Source: Stratiolaelaps scimitus
Taxonomy: Eukaryota; Arthropoda; Arachnida; Mesostigmata; Laelapidae
Length of the DNA: 64,000 nt
Direction: 5' to 3'
NCBI GenBank assembly: GCA_019614645.1
Contig: JABWDB010000037.1
Span: 2,820,001-2,884,000 of the forward strand
Positions 1 to 13,495 of the stretch are shown in pieces. Under the pieces are notes generated by a model that saw nothing but the letters and a program-made list of their open reading frames with translations, did no database searches and was not told where the DNA came from. Position 1 is the stretch's first letter. Every line of letters starts with the position of its first letter. Both the position numbers and the translations under genes were made by a program.

Positions 1-192
1 CAGCGTCTATTAATACTGAAATTCTATTGCAGATTAACGGTAGACGACACATTAGTAAGAGGGACCGGGGAGGGAGTCTTTGGGAATTCTATTAATTAAT
101 CTACTCAGGAGGCTGTTGCCTTTCACGTTCACCACACGGATACATGTATTGACCATGTTTCTAATTTAATAAATTCAACTACATATATATAT

Positions 193-303
193 ATTGGTTG
201 GCTTGTTAAAGGAACTGCAATTACACAATGCTTAAGCTCTCTTATATATCATCATGACGCGGGGCTCGAACCCGCCGCCTCTGGCTTTTGACAGCAAGAG
301 ACT
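193..303 (-). mobile_element. SINE family A copy (tRNA-derived)
   Basis: This copy runs on the minus strand. It has a tRNA B-box-like GGTTCGAGCCCCG core and the family tail (GAGCTTAAGCATTGTGTAA, then TGCAGTTCCTTTAA in variant form). It is one of about 17 full or partial copies in the window. The family consensus is a tRNA-like head, a GTGACATATAAGAGA linker, then a CTTAAGCATTG tail ending in AATAAACC. Confidence 0.75.
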
Positions 304-774
304 ATATATATATATATATAATTTACTTTCGCAAGAATCAATATGTCAGTCTACTTCATTTTATTAAATAGGTGTGTTTAGCCGTTGATATATGCATATA
401 GTGGAATATACGATAAATTAAATAGACGTGTTTTTAATTGACCCTCTTTCCCCCTATCAATTTACCACGTTCGATTGTCTCTTGATTTCAAAGTGTTCAT
501 ATTTGCTATTTCCATGCTTGTATTCCGAACGACATCTCGAATCAACATCACGATATGCCGGGCCTTTGAAGAGGGACCAAGGATTCCAGCGGTGGCGATG
601 ATCGGGCCAACGGTTCCACATCATTAGTATTGATAATATATTTCGACGGAATGCCGCTGTTTTTCAATAGGTCTCCATTTTTTTTCCGAGGGGATTGTCA
701 AATCACCTCCCTAGCGCACACGACATAGCCATCGAGCAATGACTATAATCAACAGGCATAGCCTAACCTGTTTA

Positions 775-2642
775 GTAGGTTACGAGCCAGCTTGAAATTG
801 CGGCAAAAATGTGATGATGGCTAAAACCTCTCTAATGTACCGTCGTGATGAAGCGTCCAGTAATTCAATTACGCGTTCGATTGTAACCATTTGGAATGTG
901 CCAGACACGGTTAGTTTCACCATTGGCCGCTATTAGCACCATTAATATTGTCAGGATCCTTGACATCTAACTATACGTTGGCTCCGTATCAAATCTGCCC
1001 GTTGATTTCCAGGAGTCAGCTCAATTTGGGGCATTTCGTTGTCATTTTCGAACACTTCGATACCCTGACATCCTGCTACACCAGGACGTCGAGTAACGTG
1101 GTGCCGAACGGTTGAAACGTAAAATTTCCCAAGCGAGCTCGCTCAGGCTAAATGATCAGCTTCGAAAAAAGCACAATCATACAAATAACAAATATTGAAG
1201 GCTTCAGTAAACATTATAAAGCCTGCGCAGCAATGATCTACGGCCAGCACCAGCGTTCCACTTCGAGCATCGTCAATGGGCAACTCGAATTTTGATAAGC
1301 GAGACCAATCAAGACCTCCTCGGGATTTCACCGAATGGTGTAAAGCTCCACTAAGAATTCTGCGTTAGTTACCATGCGCACTCATTCAAACAGTTTTCAC
1401 TTAAGGAAAAAAACACTGGAGAGGCATCTTCCCTCAAATTCAGTAACTATCCATGTGCATATACATACATATACATTATATATATATACATATATATAAG
1501 AAATGCATGTGATTATATGTATTTGTGTATATATATGTATACGCAAAATGTGTTCTCTTGATGTTCTTTGATTTTCATGACGGGCCAGAAGTACGCAAAG
1601 AAAATGAGTGGCATGGCCCATGATGAATAGCTTAGCCGAACTAAGTTTTTGAACACACGTACAGCTTTCCAGCATACGAACTCGGAAGCTCGGAATAAGC
1701 CATTACGAACGCGCAATGCAACAATGCAATTTTCCTCTGACAAAAATGAACCTCACTGTTCAAACGGGTTCAAATCAATAGCTGTATAATATACATCACA
1801 TATATTCCGAAGCGATTAATTGTAACGGGTTTATATTCAAGTGTTTTATAGCGTCAACGAATCCAATCGTACTCGGCCTAAAATGGCTACTCATCTTTAT
1901 CTTCTTCTCACGAATAAAGAGAATGTGATCACTAATTTTGATACCTTTCCCCAGTAAAATCGTCGCTGTCAAACTACGTGGGTCAGGTGTAAATACAGCA
2001 TCATAGAAGATCATCCACCGTCGATCTTCTTCGACGAGGCTTCCGATTGCCTTGCCGTGCAGCTATCGATTCTCTTCACGCGTTTCGAAGACGAACTCGT
2101 ACCTACACTGTTCGGGGAGTCGGCTGTACCATGCGGGGTCACTGCCACAAGCCGCGAACTACAGGTTGATAGCCCAAAGCTATATGTCATCATTGTTAAT
2201 GAAAACGATAATTATCGACAGAAGGCTGACGTCTAATCACGACTGGCCGTTTGCACAGAATCGTGATGACCGTTGACATGGTGTGTCGAGGTACACAAGA
2301 CTGCATCCATTGCAGAACACTGTGACTGGACTCTGGATTAGTGCAATTTCGTCAAGAAGACGTTCCCAGATACCGGAGCTTCGTTTTGAAGGTCAGTGAC
2401 TCCTCAAACGAGCTGAATCTATCCCTCCTGTACCCTTCACGAGTCGTGTCTTGGTGCCCCTGGCGTATGCAATATTTTCTATAATCGAACATATTCGGCG
2501 ACTGGGGGTTGCCTAGAAAATATGTGCTGATCATTTCAAGATCTATGCGGAGGTTCTCGATAGTGAAGACACACGCTGAAAATCCAAGACGGAATTGACA
2601 GCAGCTCCCTTTTTGTACGAATCGAATACGATGCTGTGTCAA
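775..2642 (-). pseudogene. Decayed coding-like region, identity unknown
   Basis: On the minus strand several stretches read like protein but are broken by stops. They lie at 775-905 (residues MVTIERVIELLDASSRR), 958-1359 (an open frame with one TGA near 1151, containing DDARSGTLVLAVDHCC and FENDNEMPQIEL), 1796-2200 (FTPDPRSLTATILLGKG, with three in-frame stops upstream) and 2352-2642 (NMFDYRKYCIRQGH). A possible branch point and acceptor (CTAACGCAG) precede the segment ending at 1359. I recognise no family. Splice phases do not chain convincingly, so this may be an old gene or transposon relic, or chance open frames. Confidence 0.2.
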
Positions 2643-5634
2643 CCTCGAAACGGGTGTGCACTATTTGAGGCAGCAGATAATTTCTCAAGTGGCCTTCTAT
2701 GAAGGTCATACTCATATCTTACGAGCCGTTAGTTAATCTCAAATGGACATACTGTGCTCACAAAAGGGACCACAACTTATGAAAACGATATTCTGCTATA
2801 CCTGCTCAAGTCCTGTATAGATTTGCAACGTTTCTCTCAACGGAATCGTTCTTACGGGTGTGGCTAACTATCAACACAATTCTAATAGTTCAAGTCGTTC
2901 GATAGGCTTACCAGAGAGGACAAGGTGTGCGAGCGCTATAGGTATACATATAGAATCCCTTTGCTATTTAGACCTTTCCACCCTAAAAGACCTCGAAGGT
3001 TGGAAATTACGATCCCGCCATATGTTCTGCCAGTATATATATTGATCTCAATTATGTTATTCTTCAACCCCATTTATTAATATAGAAGGAAGTTTTATTC
3101 TATTAATTTAATCGTATAGGTCGTAATCTTCATATTCATATTTCTACTGCGCGTCTAGATGAGAGACTTTCATGCGACTGATTTGACGATGTATCAATTA
3201 AGAGGAGATTTAATCAATCGTCCATCAATACCTCTTTTTATTGAATAACCAAAAAGAAAAATCTGCAATCGAAGATTACTATCGAGCAGAATTGTAAGTT
3301 AGACGTCGCTCTCGCTGTTCACAACAGGAGCGTGTGCCGAAATGTGCAGAAAGCGCCGGGCATAAAAGTGGCTTTGAGTTTTTTAACGGAGATTTAAAGA
3401 CTTTACGGGACCCACTTAGCTGCTCCATAATTATCACCAATTAAAGCGCAGATGATTGCAGACACTTCACAAATCAATATGCCTGTTATGCTTGTGACGT
3501 CGAACTTTATTCGATGTGGATAGTTCTTTGTACTTCGTTAACAACGTATCCATGTTGAATTTTGATCATTTCATGAACATGCTTTGGAGTAATTAATCAA
3601 AACAAATAGCAACCCCATTATCAATCAGCACTGGAACGACGGGCATTACATATTAACTTCATTCCTCTCGGTGTAGATTGGCGAACGCCGTTTGTAAACC
3701 CTTGCTTGTGTTGTATCATAGTTCCACAAACCGCCCGCCCATTGTCATAGAGGTGACCTTCCGCGTCACCGTACATAACACCAGGTGTTCGGTTGTTCTT
3801 CGTTTGGCAGGAAAATCTTGCCTCATTTCAGCTACCAATGCACATATTGATACAACGGTGGCGAATTTTATGTGGACCCGAATTTATCCACCTTGATAGG
3901 TTATGTTATCAACGGTGACAATGCAACAAAGGTCACCTAGTACTGCTGCTGCAATCAATCCTATTCCCCCATTAAGCCATTCACGTTTTCATGTCCTCGA
4001 GCTTAATTTCGCCCATCTTCGATATGGCCATTGAGTGAGCTGAGTATTTTTTACGACGCTAAGCGACGCCTCTCAAATTGTGGTGTCTGTGAATCGTTTA
4101 TTTTTTTTGTTGTTTTGTTTGCCGTGTTACTTATTGGAACCGTCCATTATTTCTACGTCATTATCACCTGTGTTTGACTGCGTTGGACAGCGGAGCTGTA
4201 ATTGCTAGAGCACTATCTGCCAGTCGGGTAACTCGGATCGATGCAGAGAAGGACAGGAAACAAGGAAATTAATTAACCTATTTAGGCACCGTCGAACCTA
4301 TGTGCCGCCTCAACTATCGACATCGTAACTCACAACGGTAAAACGCTCGCTCTTGCCGTTGTTCGTACACAAATCGAAATTTAACTAGGGTGAAACGAAT
4401 GGACGCCACTCTACCGCCATGGCCTAATTACGGATATACGGATAATGGCTCAAAAAACTAGCTGTGTTCGTTTTCGATTGATCTTATCTCTTAATTTTTG
4501 GAACTCCCTGAAGCGAACGCACAAGTACACGGTTAACCGCTGATGATCTTGTTATTTGAGGACAGAACACTACTTGGGGGGTTGAATTTGTTTTGGGCAC
4601 GCTCATCGACATTACGTACACTCCGCAACTGACTTGCAATCAATCAGGTCTATCTCCCTCTCTCTCTCTCTCCCTCGCTTATGCCAACCAACGAACGGCC
4701 AGCATGGTGATTAACACCGGTGATTAATACGGCAACACCTTCACCACGAAATTCGACATTTTAACTTAACCCCGCTGGGTAAAGGTTTGGTGATCACCAA
4801 CACGCCACCGTGATACCATTCCATGCCAGCGTGTCAAGCAGCATGACGCTCTCACCAAGCTCGTTTAGTGACGAGACGAGCTCGACTCGTCACAGTCATC
4901 ACGACCGAAACATGACAACGAACGCCACGCATCTTTTGTCTTGCCAATGCATTTTTGTTTGGTATTTTTTTCCTTCATTTTGTTTGTTTGTGTTGCTTTT
5001 TTTTGCTTGCTTGCGTACCCAGTCGCCTGGTCTCAAAGCAACGGGGGTGCACAGTGGGCTTATAATACTTTTTGGCACGGCACTACACACGCTCATTTGC
5101 TTACTCGCGAACCTCCTAGACGTGAGGAGTTAATGATTGCGCGATGCTTGGACGACGGCATCTGTCAACCCATTTGTTACTGTTTGAATTAGCGCGCGCC
5201 ACCGTCGGAAATCACTATCATCGTCGTCATCATCATCATCGTCTGTTGTGTAATAGCCGTGCCGAGTTGGTCACATTTCAAGCATTCATCAAGATGGCAA
5301 GCCACACTGCTGCCCCGACGCAATGCAACTCTTCATGATGTTTGTTTCACTTCAGTGAATTACTACGACGCGGAGAAGGCCTTCGCGCCGACTTCGCCTC
5401 CCCTCGAGCTGGAAATATATTCCGACCAATGCGGACGACATCGAAACCGCTGGCTGTCTGCTAGTTTGTTTGTTTGTTTCGTTGTCCGTCTGCTAGTTTG
5501 TTTAGTCGTCTTTTTTTCCGTGTTGAGGAGAGCGCCTACTGTGGCATATCTGTGCTTCGTCTTCATTCCGGTGGTTTCATTGCTTCATTCACTTCATCAT
5601 TGTCATGATCCATAATTCCGGCTTCGCCAACCTC
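2643..5634. other. Intergenic, no gene recognised
   Basis: I see no supportable exon chain here. It holds a (CT)n tract near 4655-4675 and T-rich stretches at about 4940-5010 and 5460-5520. The T-rich stretches produce hydrophobic open frames by composition alone. The right end probably includes the 3' UTR of the minus-strand SMG5 gene. Confidence 0.5.
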
Positions 5635-8600
5635 TCATCCTCCGGTGTTCTTCGTTAGCGCCTCGTTGCCACCGCCAACGCTGACGGTAGAGGCAACCGC
5701 GGCCCAAGCGCTCGGTGGGGACGGTGTTGCCCTGATTACACTGGACGACGTGCACGTCACGGCCGCGTTCTTGCTGGCGATACTCACGGGTCGCGCGGAG
5801 GGCGGCTTTGTAACAACGTTGTCGATGTCGAGCAACTTGACACCTGAAAAAATTCACGAAGTTACACAAGCTCGGAATTAATTCGGGGTAAAATAAGCGC
5901 ATAGCAAAATGCTATGCAAACAACGCGTCAACGTCAATAAGATACCGTCGTATGAACAATTGTATTGCTAACATTACACAAACCTAAAGAAGCTGAAACG
6001 ATATCAATCAAACAGCGAGTACAAACACTATACTTTCTCTCAAGTATATAGTTAATTTCTGTTCCGTTCCTCGCGATGCATAAAGGAACATCTCAGCACG
6101 CAACAACACTGTTTGATTCTTCATTGTTCTTACCGATAGCGTCAGCAAGTGTGGCAGAATTTGAGGGCAGTTCACTTTCAGATCTGGCAATTAGCAGAGA
6201 TACGAGAACTGCACCGCTTTGCATAACGCCGACGTCCGCCGCCCTAGTCCGAAAACTCCTGTTGGATCCGTCATTCTGCCTTGAATGCCTCCCCCCGATC
6301 CTGTGGTTGGTGGCGCCTCCAATGCCCAAATGATGGCAACACTCAAGCAGCTGGAAAAGGTGCCACGCCTCCCGGTCCTTCCGCTTCGGATATTTGAGTA
6401 GAGAAATTTTGCTTGCCTATAAAATGTGATGCATGGACGATCAGACACCACGGAAAGATGTCGCTGATATTAGAAAGAAGGACCAGCAATCTAAAATCTT
6501 ACAACTGCTCAAGCGAACTAGCGATTAAGCGAATCCAATGGAATGAGTGTTGATAGGCATTTCGATAAATGTACATAGCTCGCCTATGTTGAATTTACTA
6601 AATTCGTCATGTCGCTCGCTGTCTGCCTGCACATGACACTTGTATACAGTTGCCGAACTCTGCATACCTCTCCTGGTCCTTGGACCCTCACATATCTCGA
6701 GCCTTTTCGCATCTCTCCTTCGAGCCATCGGGTCGCGTCCCTGGCCTGGGCAACGTTCTTTTTCATTTCATCCAGATGGCTCACCACTGGAAATAAGCGA
6801 ATATAACGTAAATACGTGTTAGTTTATAAAATCCCGTCAACGCCGACGAATCATATTAGGGGGGGGGGATCTGAGCATCAGCACCTACAGTCACGTAAGA
6901 TCCAAGTAACAGAGACGTGCATAAGAAATACGATACCGTATGTTGATCACTTATATACCTATCCGCAGAACCGTGCAAATGATTTCGTTTGATAGGATTT
7001 AGCTTGATTAAATTTGTTGTGAGATACGATTGTTTCAAATTGCCCGCCAAGGGAACCGGGAGGTGCCGCCGCCTAGCGGCACGGTTGCACTGTCAATCAC
7101 CAACGGCGGATAAACCATCAGTCACTGTGCGGCTCTCGAGTTGTCAATACCCACAATATTAACACAATTCATTTCAGCTCCCCCCTTACCACAGGTTGGC
7201 ACGATCAGCATGCTTCTCCGTTGTACCGCGATCGCGCGTACGGCCGACAGGCGAGTGGAAAGTGCTGACGAATCAACAACGACGAAAGGACTCAATGACA
7301 TCGTCACGAATAAACCGTTAGGACCAACTACAGTTCCACCAGGACCATTAGGGCCTCCTCCACTGCCTCGTCTGGAATAATAGAGAAGAGACAAAAATCA
7401 CCAAAAATTGGCGTATTGGTAACGATCAGCTATGAACGGGGTTTAGTGAAAGAGAAATCTCGCCCAAAGCATCGAGCTGCAAATCTAGATATCATAACGG
7501 GCAAAATACATGTAATACACATTTGATACTGCGGTGTCTAAGAACTATGTCCAAGGTTTATAATATTTTACAGACTACAGTATCTATGTAACGGTAACGG
7601 AAAAAGCTTGATTGGTTCGTTGGTGTAACTGCAATAAATTAGGTATTGCGCAACAGTACATAAATTAGTTTTCTGACAATGAAGCGCATCAGAGAACAAT
7701 AAAACATGTGTCTCGTAACTGGAAAAGCACATGCCTACTTAAATACAAACTTAACGCAGCATGGAGCACGCTTCAAACAAAATCATTGTGTCAATGTAGT
7801 GTGCAATGGAGCTATCCCCGCAACGCTTACCCATATTGATTGATATTGTTTTCGCCCGTAGAAGTTCCGTTCGAGTCGGCCATTGGTGAGTGGCCGTTCC
7901 TCCCTGACGAACCTTCAAGTCTTTCCTCGAGACCTTCAACTTCGTGTCTGAGCCAGGCGTGTGCCATGGACTTCATCATCACTTGTTGCTTTTCGGTGTC
8001 ACCCGCGCCGCGTTCTCCACGACCTCCTCGAGGATTGTTATTATTATTATTCCCTCTTCCATTGCGTCCTCGTTGATTTTGTCGTCCGGCCCCACCTGTT
8101 CCAGGGCCCGTTTGAGCGGGTGGTGTAGCTTCCCTCTACAGGAAAAATGACAACCGTAATAAATGGCCTCTTCTAGCTGTTGGTGAAAGTTTGGGAATTC
8201 TCCAGTGAAAGAGATTCGCACCTCAGCGCCGACATCACTTTCGTGGAGTATAATTCTTCCCAGCTCCACCATACGCCTGTTATAACCACTGACGTTTGAA
8301 ATAATTTCGCTTTGTTTAAGCCCTTACCGAGTTTGCAAATCCCTTGTAACATTTAAAGGCATTAGAGTACCTCATGAAAGTTGAGCTTGGTGAGATAATC
8401 GCCTCGAAAAAATGTAGTTACGTGTGTCATGATGTCCATATCGATTCTCCAAGGTACTGCAACGAATTCGCTGCCGATTTCCAAACCCCAAACAAAAATA
8501 CCCTAAAAAGCTGCTTCTATAAACGAATAGAAGCAGCTTTTTAATCGATTTTTGTTTATATATAAACTGAATCAGACTTTTAATAGAAATTTCTCGACGG

Positions 8601-11600
8601 CGTTTTACACCATACAGCAGTGGCCATAGGAAACGAGATACCGCCACAGGACATTAATCTCTCTACATATAGATGGAGAACTTAAGCGTTGTACAAAACT
8701 AATTCAGTTCCGCTCATATGTAGACCAATTTGTTGAAAAAACAAATCAATGGTAAAGTATAGCGCAGTAAAGAATCTTTTGATTTCAACATCTATTCGAT
8801 AAAGAATCACGCTAATGTCCACTCGGTCTCTTGTGCCAGGCCACCTGTTGCACAAACCGCTGTAACAAGTTGCCGGTTACCGCCACCCGATGACGCACCA
8901 TGATCTAAGTAGTCGTTTTCCCTCTCACTCTCAACGGTAATTGTGAGTCGCACGGGCGGGAAATCCTCCGCCAAAACAAAGATGGCGCCCGCTGGCGCAG
9001 ACGACAAAGCGACAGTTGCAGCATTTGTTAGTCAGCTGACTAACCACGGCCAACACCATCATCAGCAGCGGCAGCAGCAACAATCGAAGCAGCTCTCGGG
9101 ATTTACAGCCAAAGGGGCGAAGCAGGAACCATGCACCGTCTGAGCACGAAGTGAAAATCGCTCCGAGAGGCACTCCGAAGCCAGTGGATCCGTGCGCTTT
9201 GGGCAGTGCGATTTAAATCAAACACTGCTCCATACATATATATATATATGAATACATAGATATACATATGTATATACATATACACAGAGAGACGGCGCGT
9301 TGTAGCGCTGAGCAAGACTGAAATAGATGCTGCTGTTGTCGTCCTCGTCAGTCCCATGTGATTCTTTGTGGTGGGTTGTGCGTCAAGTACGGCTCGCTGC
9401 TTGGTGCTGTTGCTGTTCTATCCGTAAATTCTACCTTCCGTGACAGGCCCGGATTTGCATTTCGACCGTCGAATTAGTAAAATAACACCCAAGTAAAGCC
9501 GTCGAACTCCCGCTGCCGCCGCCACTATTGCTGCTGGTGGTGATCTACACTTATTCGAGCAGATCGCCTGATCTACGTCTGCGTACCGACGAACATCGCA
9601 GTAACCGCTATCAACAAACTAGTTATCTTACTTGCTACTGTCGTTGGCACAGTAACTTGGGGGTAGACCACAACTGTGCTCTGTACTAATCAGACGTTTG
9701 GTATTGACGTGCTTTACGATTCATGCTGGGCTTGCGGGTGTGAGTGGTCCTGGTCTAAGGCGTCTATCTTGTGCGGATTTGTCGTAGACGCGAAAACGCC
9801 ATCGAGTTAAGTCGGGTCGAGGGAAGTGGTGCCTAGAAGGAAGTGCGATAGCAGTCGACTACGGACATCAATCCACCCAAGATGACCTCATCATCATCAC
9901 CACCACCGTTGCCACCAATAACAGCGGCCGAGCGTGAAACGATCCTTGACGATCTGTTGATACGTTCGATCGAGAAGCTCGACTCGATTATCGCTCTTCG
10001 AAACGACCTCAATCAGTACATGGAGACTGGAATGATCGATCTAGCAAGGGCGAGATACGCTACAGGTGGACCAAGGTAGAGTGTCTGTCAAGGTTGACGG
10101 TTGATCAATCCCAACACTAAAGTGTAATTTGGTTTGGGTAAACTGTATTTTCCTCGACGACTAATTGTAGTCTGCAAAATCTTCACTAGTTTATGGTCAC
10201 GCCATATCGAGGATCATCCGAACTCGTTTATTTCCGACTGCTTTCTATTCTATAGCTCAGGACAATAATGTTTTGTGTGTGGCCATGCTACATCTGCGTA
10301 TAGCAGCGCCCATCTCTCTCCTGTTCGAAAAGTGGCTCTTGACGACGACGCTGATCGCCCGTCATGAAACGGGCGATCAAATCTATTAATGTAATTAATT
10401 TATAATTTATATATGTCAAATTAGTATCACGCAATAATACTAGATCGTATATTGCCCTCGAGAGATATTGTCATTACTCATTCATCATTTTGTTATTAAT
10501 TAACCACAATTGTCGATAACCGTTCGTTGAATCGCTTGTTTTTGCATAATAGGTCGGCCATTTCGTCTCTGTCGTTCAATCTCGCGCATATGGAGGCAAC
10601 GAAACGAGTCTGCCTTGAGGCAGTGTCAAGCCCTGAAGAGAATCTGGTTAGCGACATTCGCCGGGACAACCTAACAAGATTTCACCTTGAGACAGCCGAG
10701 AATGCGCCCAGCAAAGTCAAGCGGGTGGCTTCGAGAGCCAGTGAAGAGAGAAGTTGCTCGCCAGATAGCGAAGATCAAAATCGGGAACGGCACACTTGCC
10801 ACGAGGAAGATAATCAGGCGAACTATGAAAACGCTCAACTCCGCCAAAGACAGGTATAGCCGTTTTTGTCTGTGCTCGGAACGGGTTGTCAAGCCCGGTG
10901 GCCTGCTGGGTGTATTCGTGCATTCGACTTGCAATCGGAGGGGACGGACGTAGGTGCGCGGGTTCGATCCTCACCCGGCGCACATTTGCATTTAAACGGG
11001 TTGTCCGTCTTACGAAGCAATGCTAAGAAAAAGCAGTTTTAACGTGGACGTTAAATGTTGGTCAGCCCTAGGCCCTTATGAAACCCGTATATTTAACTGA
11101 CTCTCAGCTGTCCACTGTTGAACGATAGCTTTCGCCTATAACTAATCGACCTACGGGTGTAATTCCGAGCCAACACAAACAAGCGTCAGATGTTAACTGA
11201 GCTAAGGGTGTTCGTGCTCGTTTTCGATAGGTGCCGTCGCTGGGTAGCATGCGTTCGGTGGAGAGAGACTCGCTCGAGTGCTCCGATCCGGGGGCGCCAG
11301 CTCGTTCGTCGGTTGAGACAACAGCCAGCGAGGATAACGACGTCGACAAACGAAACGGCAACGCCGCGAGAGGTTCATCCATTTCTGGTTACTCATCAGA
11401 CCACCGCACGAGTACCAACAGCAGCAGCAGCAGCGAGACCCGCACCATAAATCGCTTGAACGACCCATTGCGTTGGTTTGGTGTCCTGGTAAGTACACGG
11501 CTACCTTGTCAGTTCGAAGATGAAAACCATCACAAAGTGGTCGCCACTGACGTCGGGCTTGACTGAAACACCTTGCGTAACCTAGTGCTGTCAACACCGG

Positions 11601-12026
11601 CGTGTTTTCAGGTACCAAGCTCGTTGCGTACGTCGAAGCAGTGTTTCGATCGAGCACTTGAGATCCTTGCGGAAGTTGCCACCCAACAGAACGAGCTGGC
11701 GCGTCTTCTCGACACATTTCAACAGCTTCAGAGGATCGAGGACAATGACAAAAGCAATCTGCACCCCGCAAAGCTGACCGCGCTGTGAAGCGACATATAT
11801 TGCCTGCTGTACGTTGCGTGGGCACGTCCGCTAGCAGCATGTGGCTGGATGGTGGCCAGCGCATTTTTACAGGCACCACCTGAGAAGAAGTCGTGCTACC
11901 GCGAGCGCACAGACGACATTGACACGAGAATCAAAATGACCTCGATACTGAGTCGAGGACAGTCTAGTGACATTATCTAGGTGCTCTGTTTACCACCAAT
12001 GATATACTATACAGAGAGAGAGTCAG

Positions 12027-12065
<39 letters not shown>

Positions 12066-13444
12066 CTGTACATTAGTGTTTTCGTTACACTATTCTTTGA
12101 CAGCTAAACTCGGTAGTGTCTGTTGCGTTATATCGAATAACCCAAGTACTTGATGATAATGATGATGTTGGTGACTTAATACAATGGGTGAAACCACTTA
12201 AACGCAGTCAAGGCCAGAGAGTTGATATCAATGATGATGCCCACCGCTAATGGGTGGCCCCTAAACGCAACATATCGACAGGGAAATATTGACCAGTGGT
12301 AAAACCAATTGAAGGATGTCCACCATCCTCGCTAAGGTGACGATGCACGTTTGAAGACACTATTCAAAGCACTCTTTGGACCGAAGAGTTGCCAAGACAC
12401 AGGAGAGAGTTAATAAATATTTTGAGTCGTTTGTATATTAATATATTATAAAATAGCGACTTTTTACTTGCTAGGCTGAAAGGGTTACGGGTCACTTTCG
12501 ATTTTAATAAGGTCTCGAGACTGACTGAAAAAATTCGTTAGAAACAAGAGTTCTTTAGAAATGCAGCGTGCGTTACGACATACCGAAATGCTCTCGTTGA
12601 TTTTTTCCTGTAGTGTCGGTTTAAAGGTGATCACCTCCCCTTTGATGACAGTGGCGCCTACCACTTTCTCGCAAATGTCGGCGGCTCTGTTGGCGATCAG
12701 GAACATCCTGTTGAGGCGGGAACGCAAAGAAGAACAAGATCTAGAGGCTCGATTCTACTACAAATGAAGAAAAGTCAAAAATAACTAAGTCACAGCTGTG
12801 GTTATGTGAGAGTACTTGTAGACAAGATGACAAAAAAAACCGAAGATAACACAACATTTTCAGGAGTTTCATCCTGAAGCATCAGTTTGAACCGTTCACC
12901 GCTGCGTGCTTGTTGTAACAGTTCACCGTGTATGTAATGGCAGCGCGACCCACATAATATATTTGAAATAATCACCACTTATTTAAGGCCAATTTAAGGT
13001 GGCAAATTTCAAGGTTAGCCGAGCTAGCCGACAATCGAGCGCTTACAACCTAACCTAACAACGACCTAATTGCATGCAAACCTATAAACGGTTCGTTGGC
13101 CCGCTGTCGCAAGATTTGATCGTTCCTCCCAGCTGAGTATCCAGTCGTAATAATTCTGCAGCACTGTGGCGTTTTCATTTGTTGCCGCTTTCTTCGAGAC
13201 AGTTGAAGTCCTTAGTGCGAGGGAAGCCTCCATTGGAAAATGGACGTCCTCAGGAAGAATTAGCTCCTTCTGCTGATGATGATACGTGTCTCCTGAATCT
13301 TTGATTGCCTCGATCTCAGTTGTGAGCATGATTTCATCGCTGTTATCGTCTGACTTCTTCGGAGCGCTCTGGGCGGATAGTTCGTTTAGTCGGCGCCGGA
13401 CGTGCTCGATGGTGCTATCTGCAAGGCAAGGTTAGGTTATCAGC

Positions 13445-13495
<51 letters not shown>

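Noticed and set aside
4810..5615. Hydrophobic or Cys-containing open frames, one resembling a signal peptide (4941-5192)
   Set aside because: The hydrophobic residues come from TTT/CTT-rich composition. There is no family motif and no exon partner.
8943..9143. Small Gln/His-rich open frame with a good ATGGCG start
   Set aside because: The Gln/His run is a CAG-type repeat. It is not joined to CCDC115 by any clear donor and has no homology I recognise.
11202..11879. 225-codon open frame on the minus strand
   Set aside because: It lies opposite CCDC115 exons 3 and 4, which have strong homology and clean splice sites on the plus strand. The antisense frame is a shadow.
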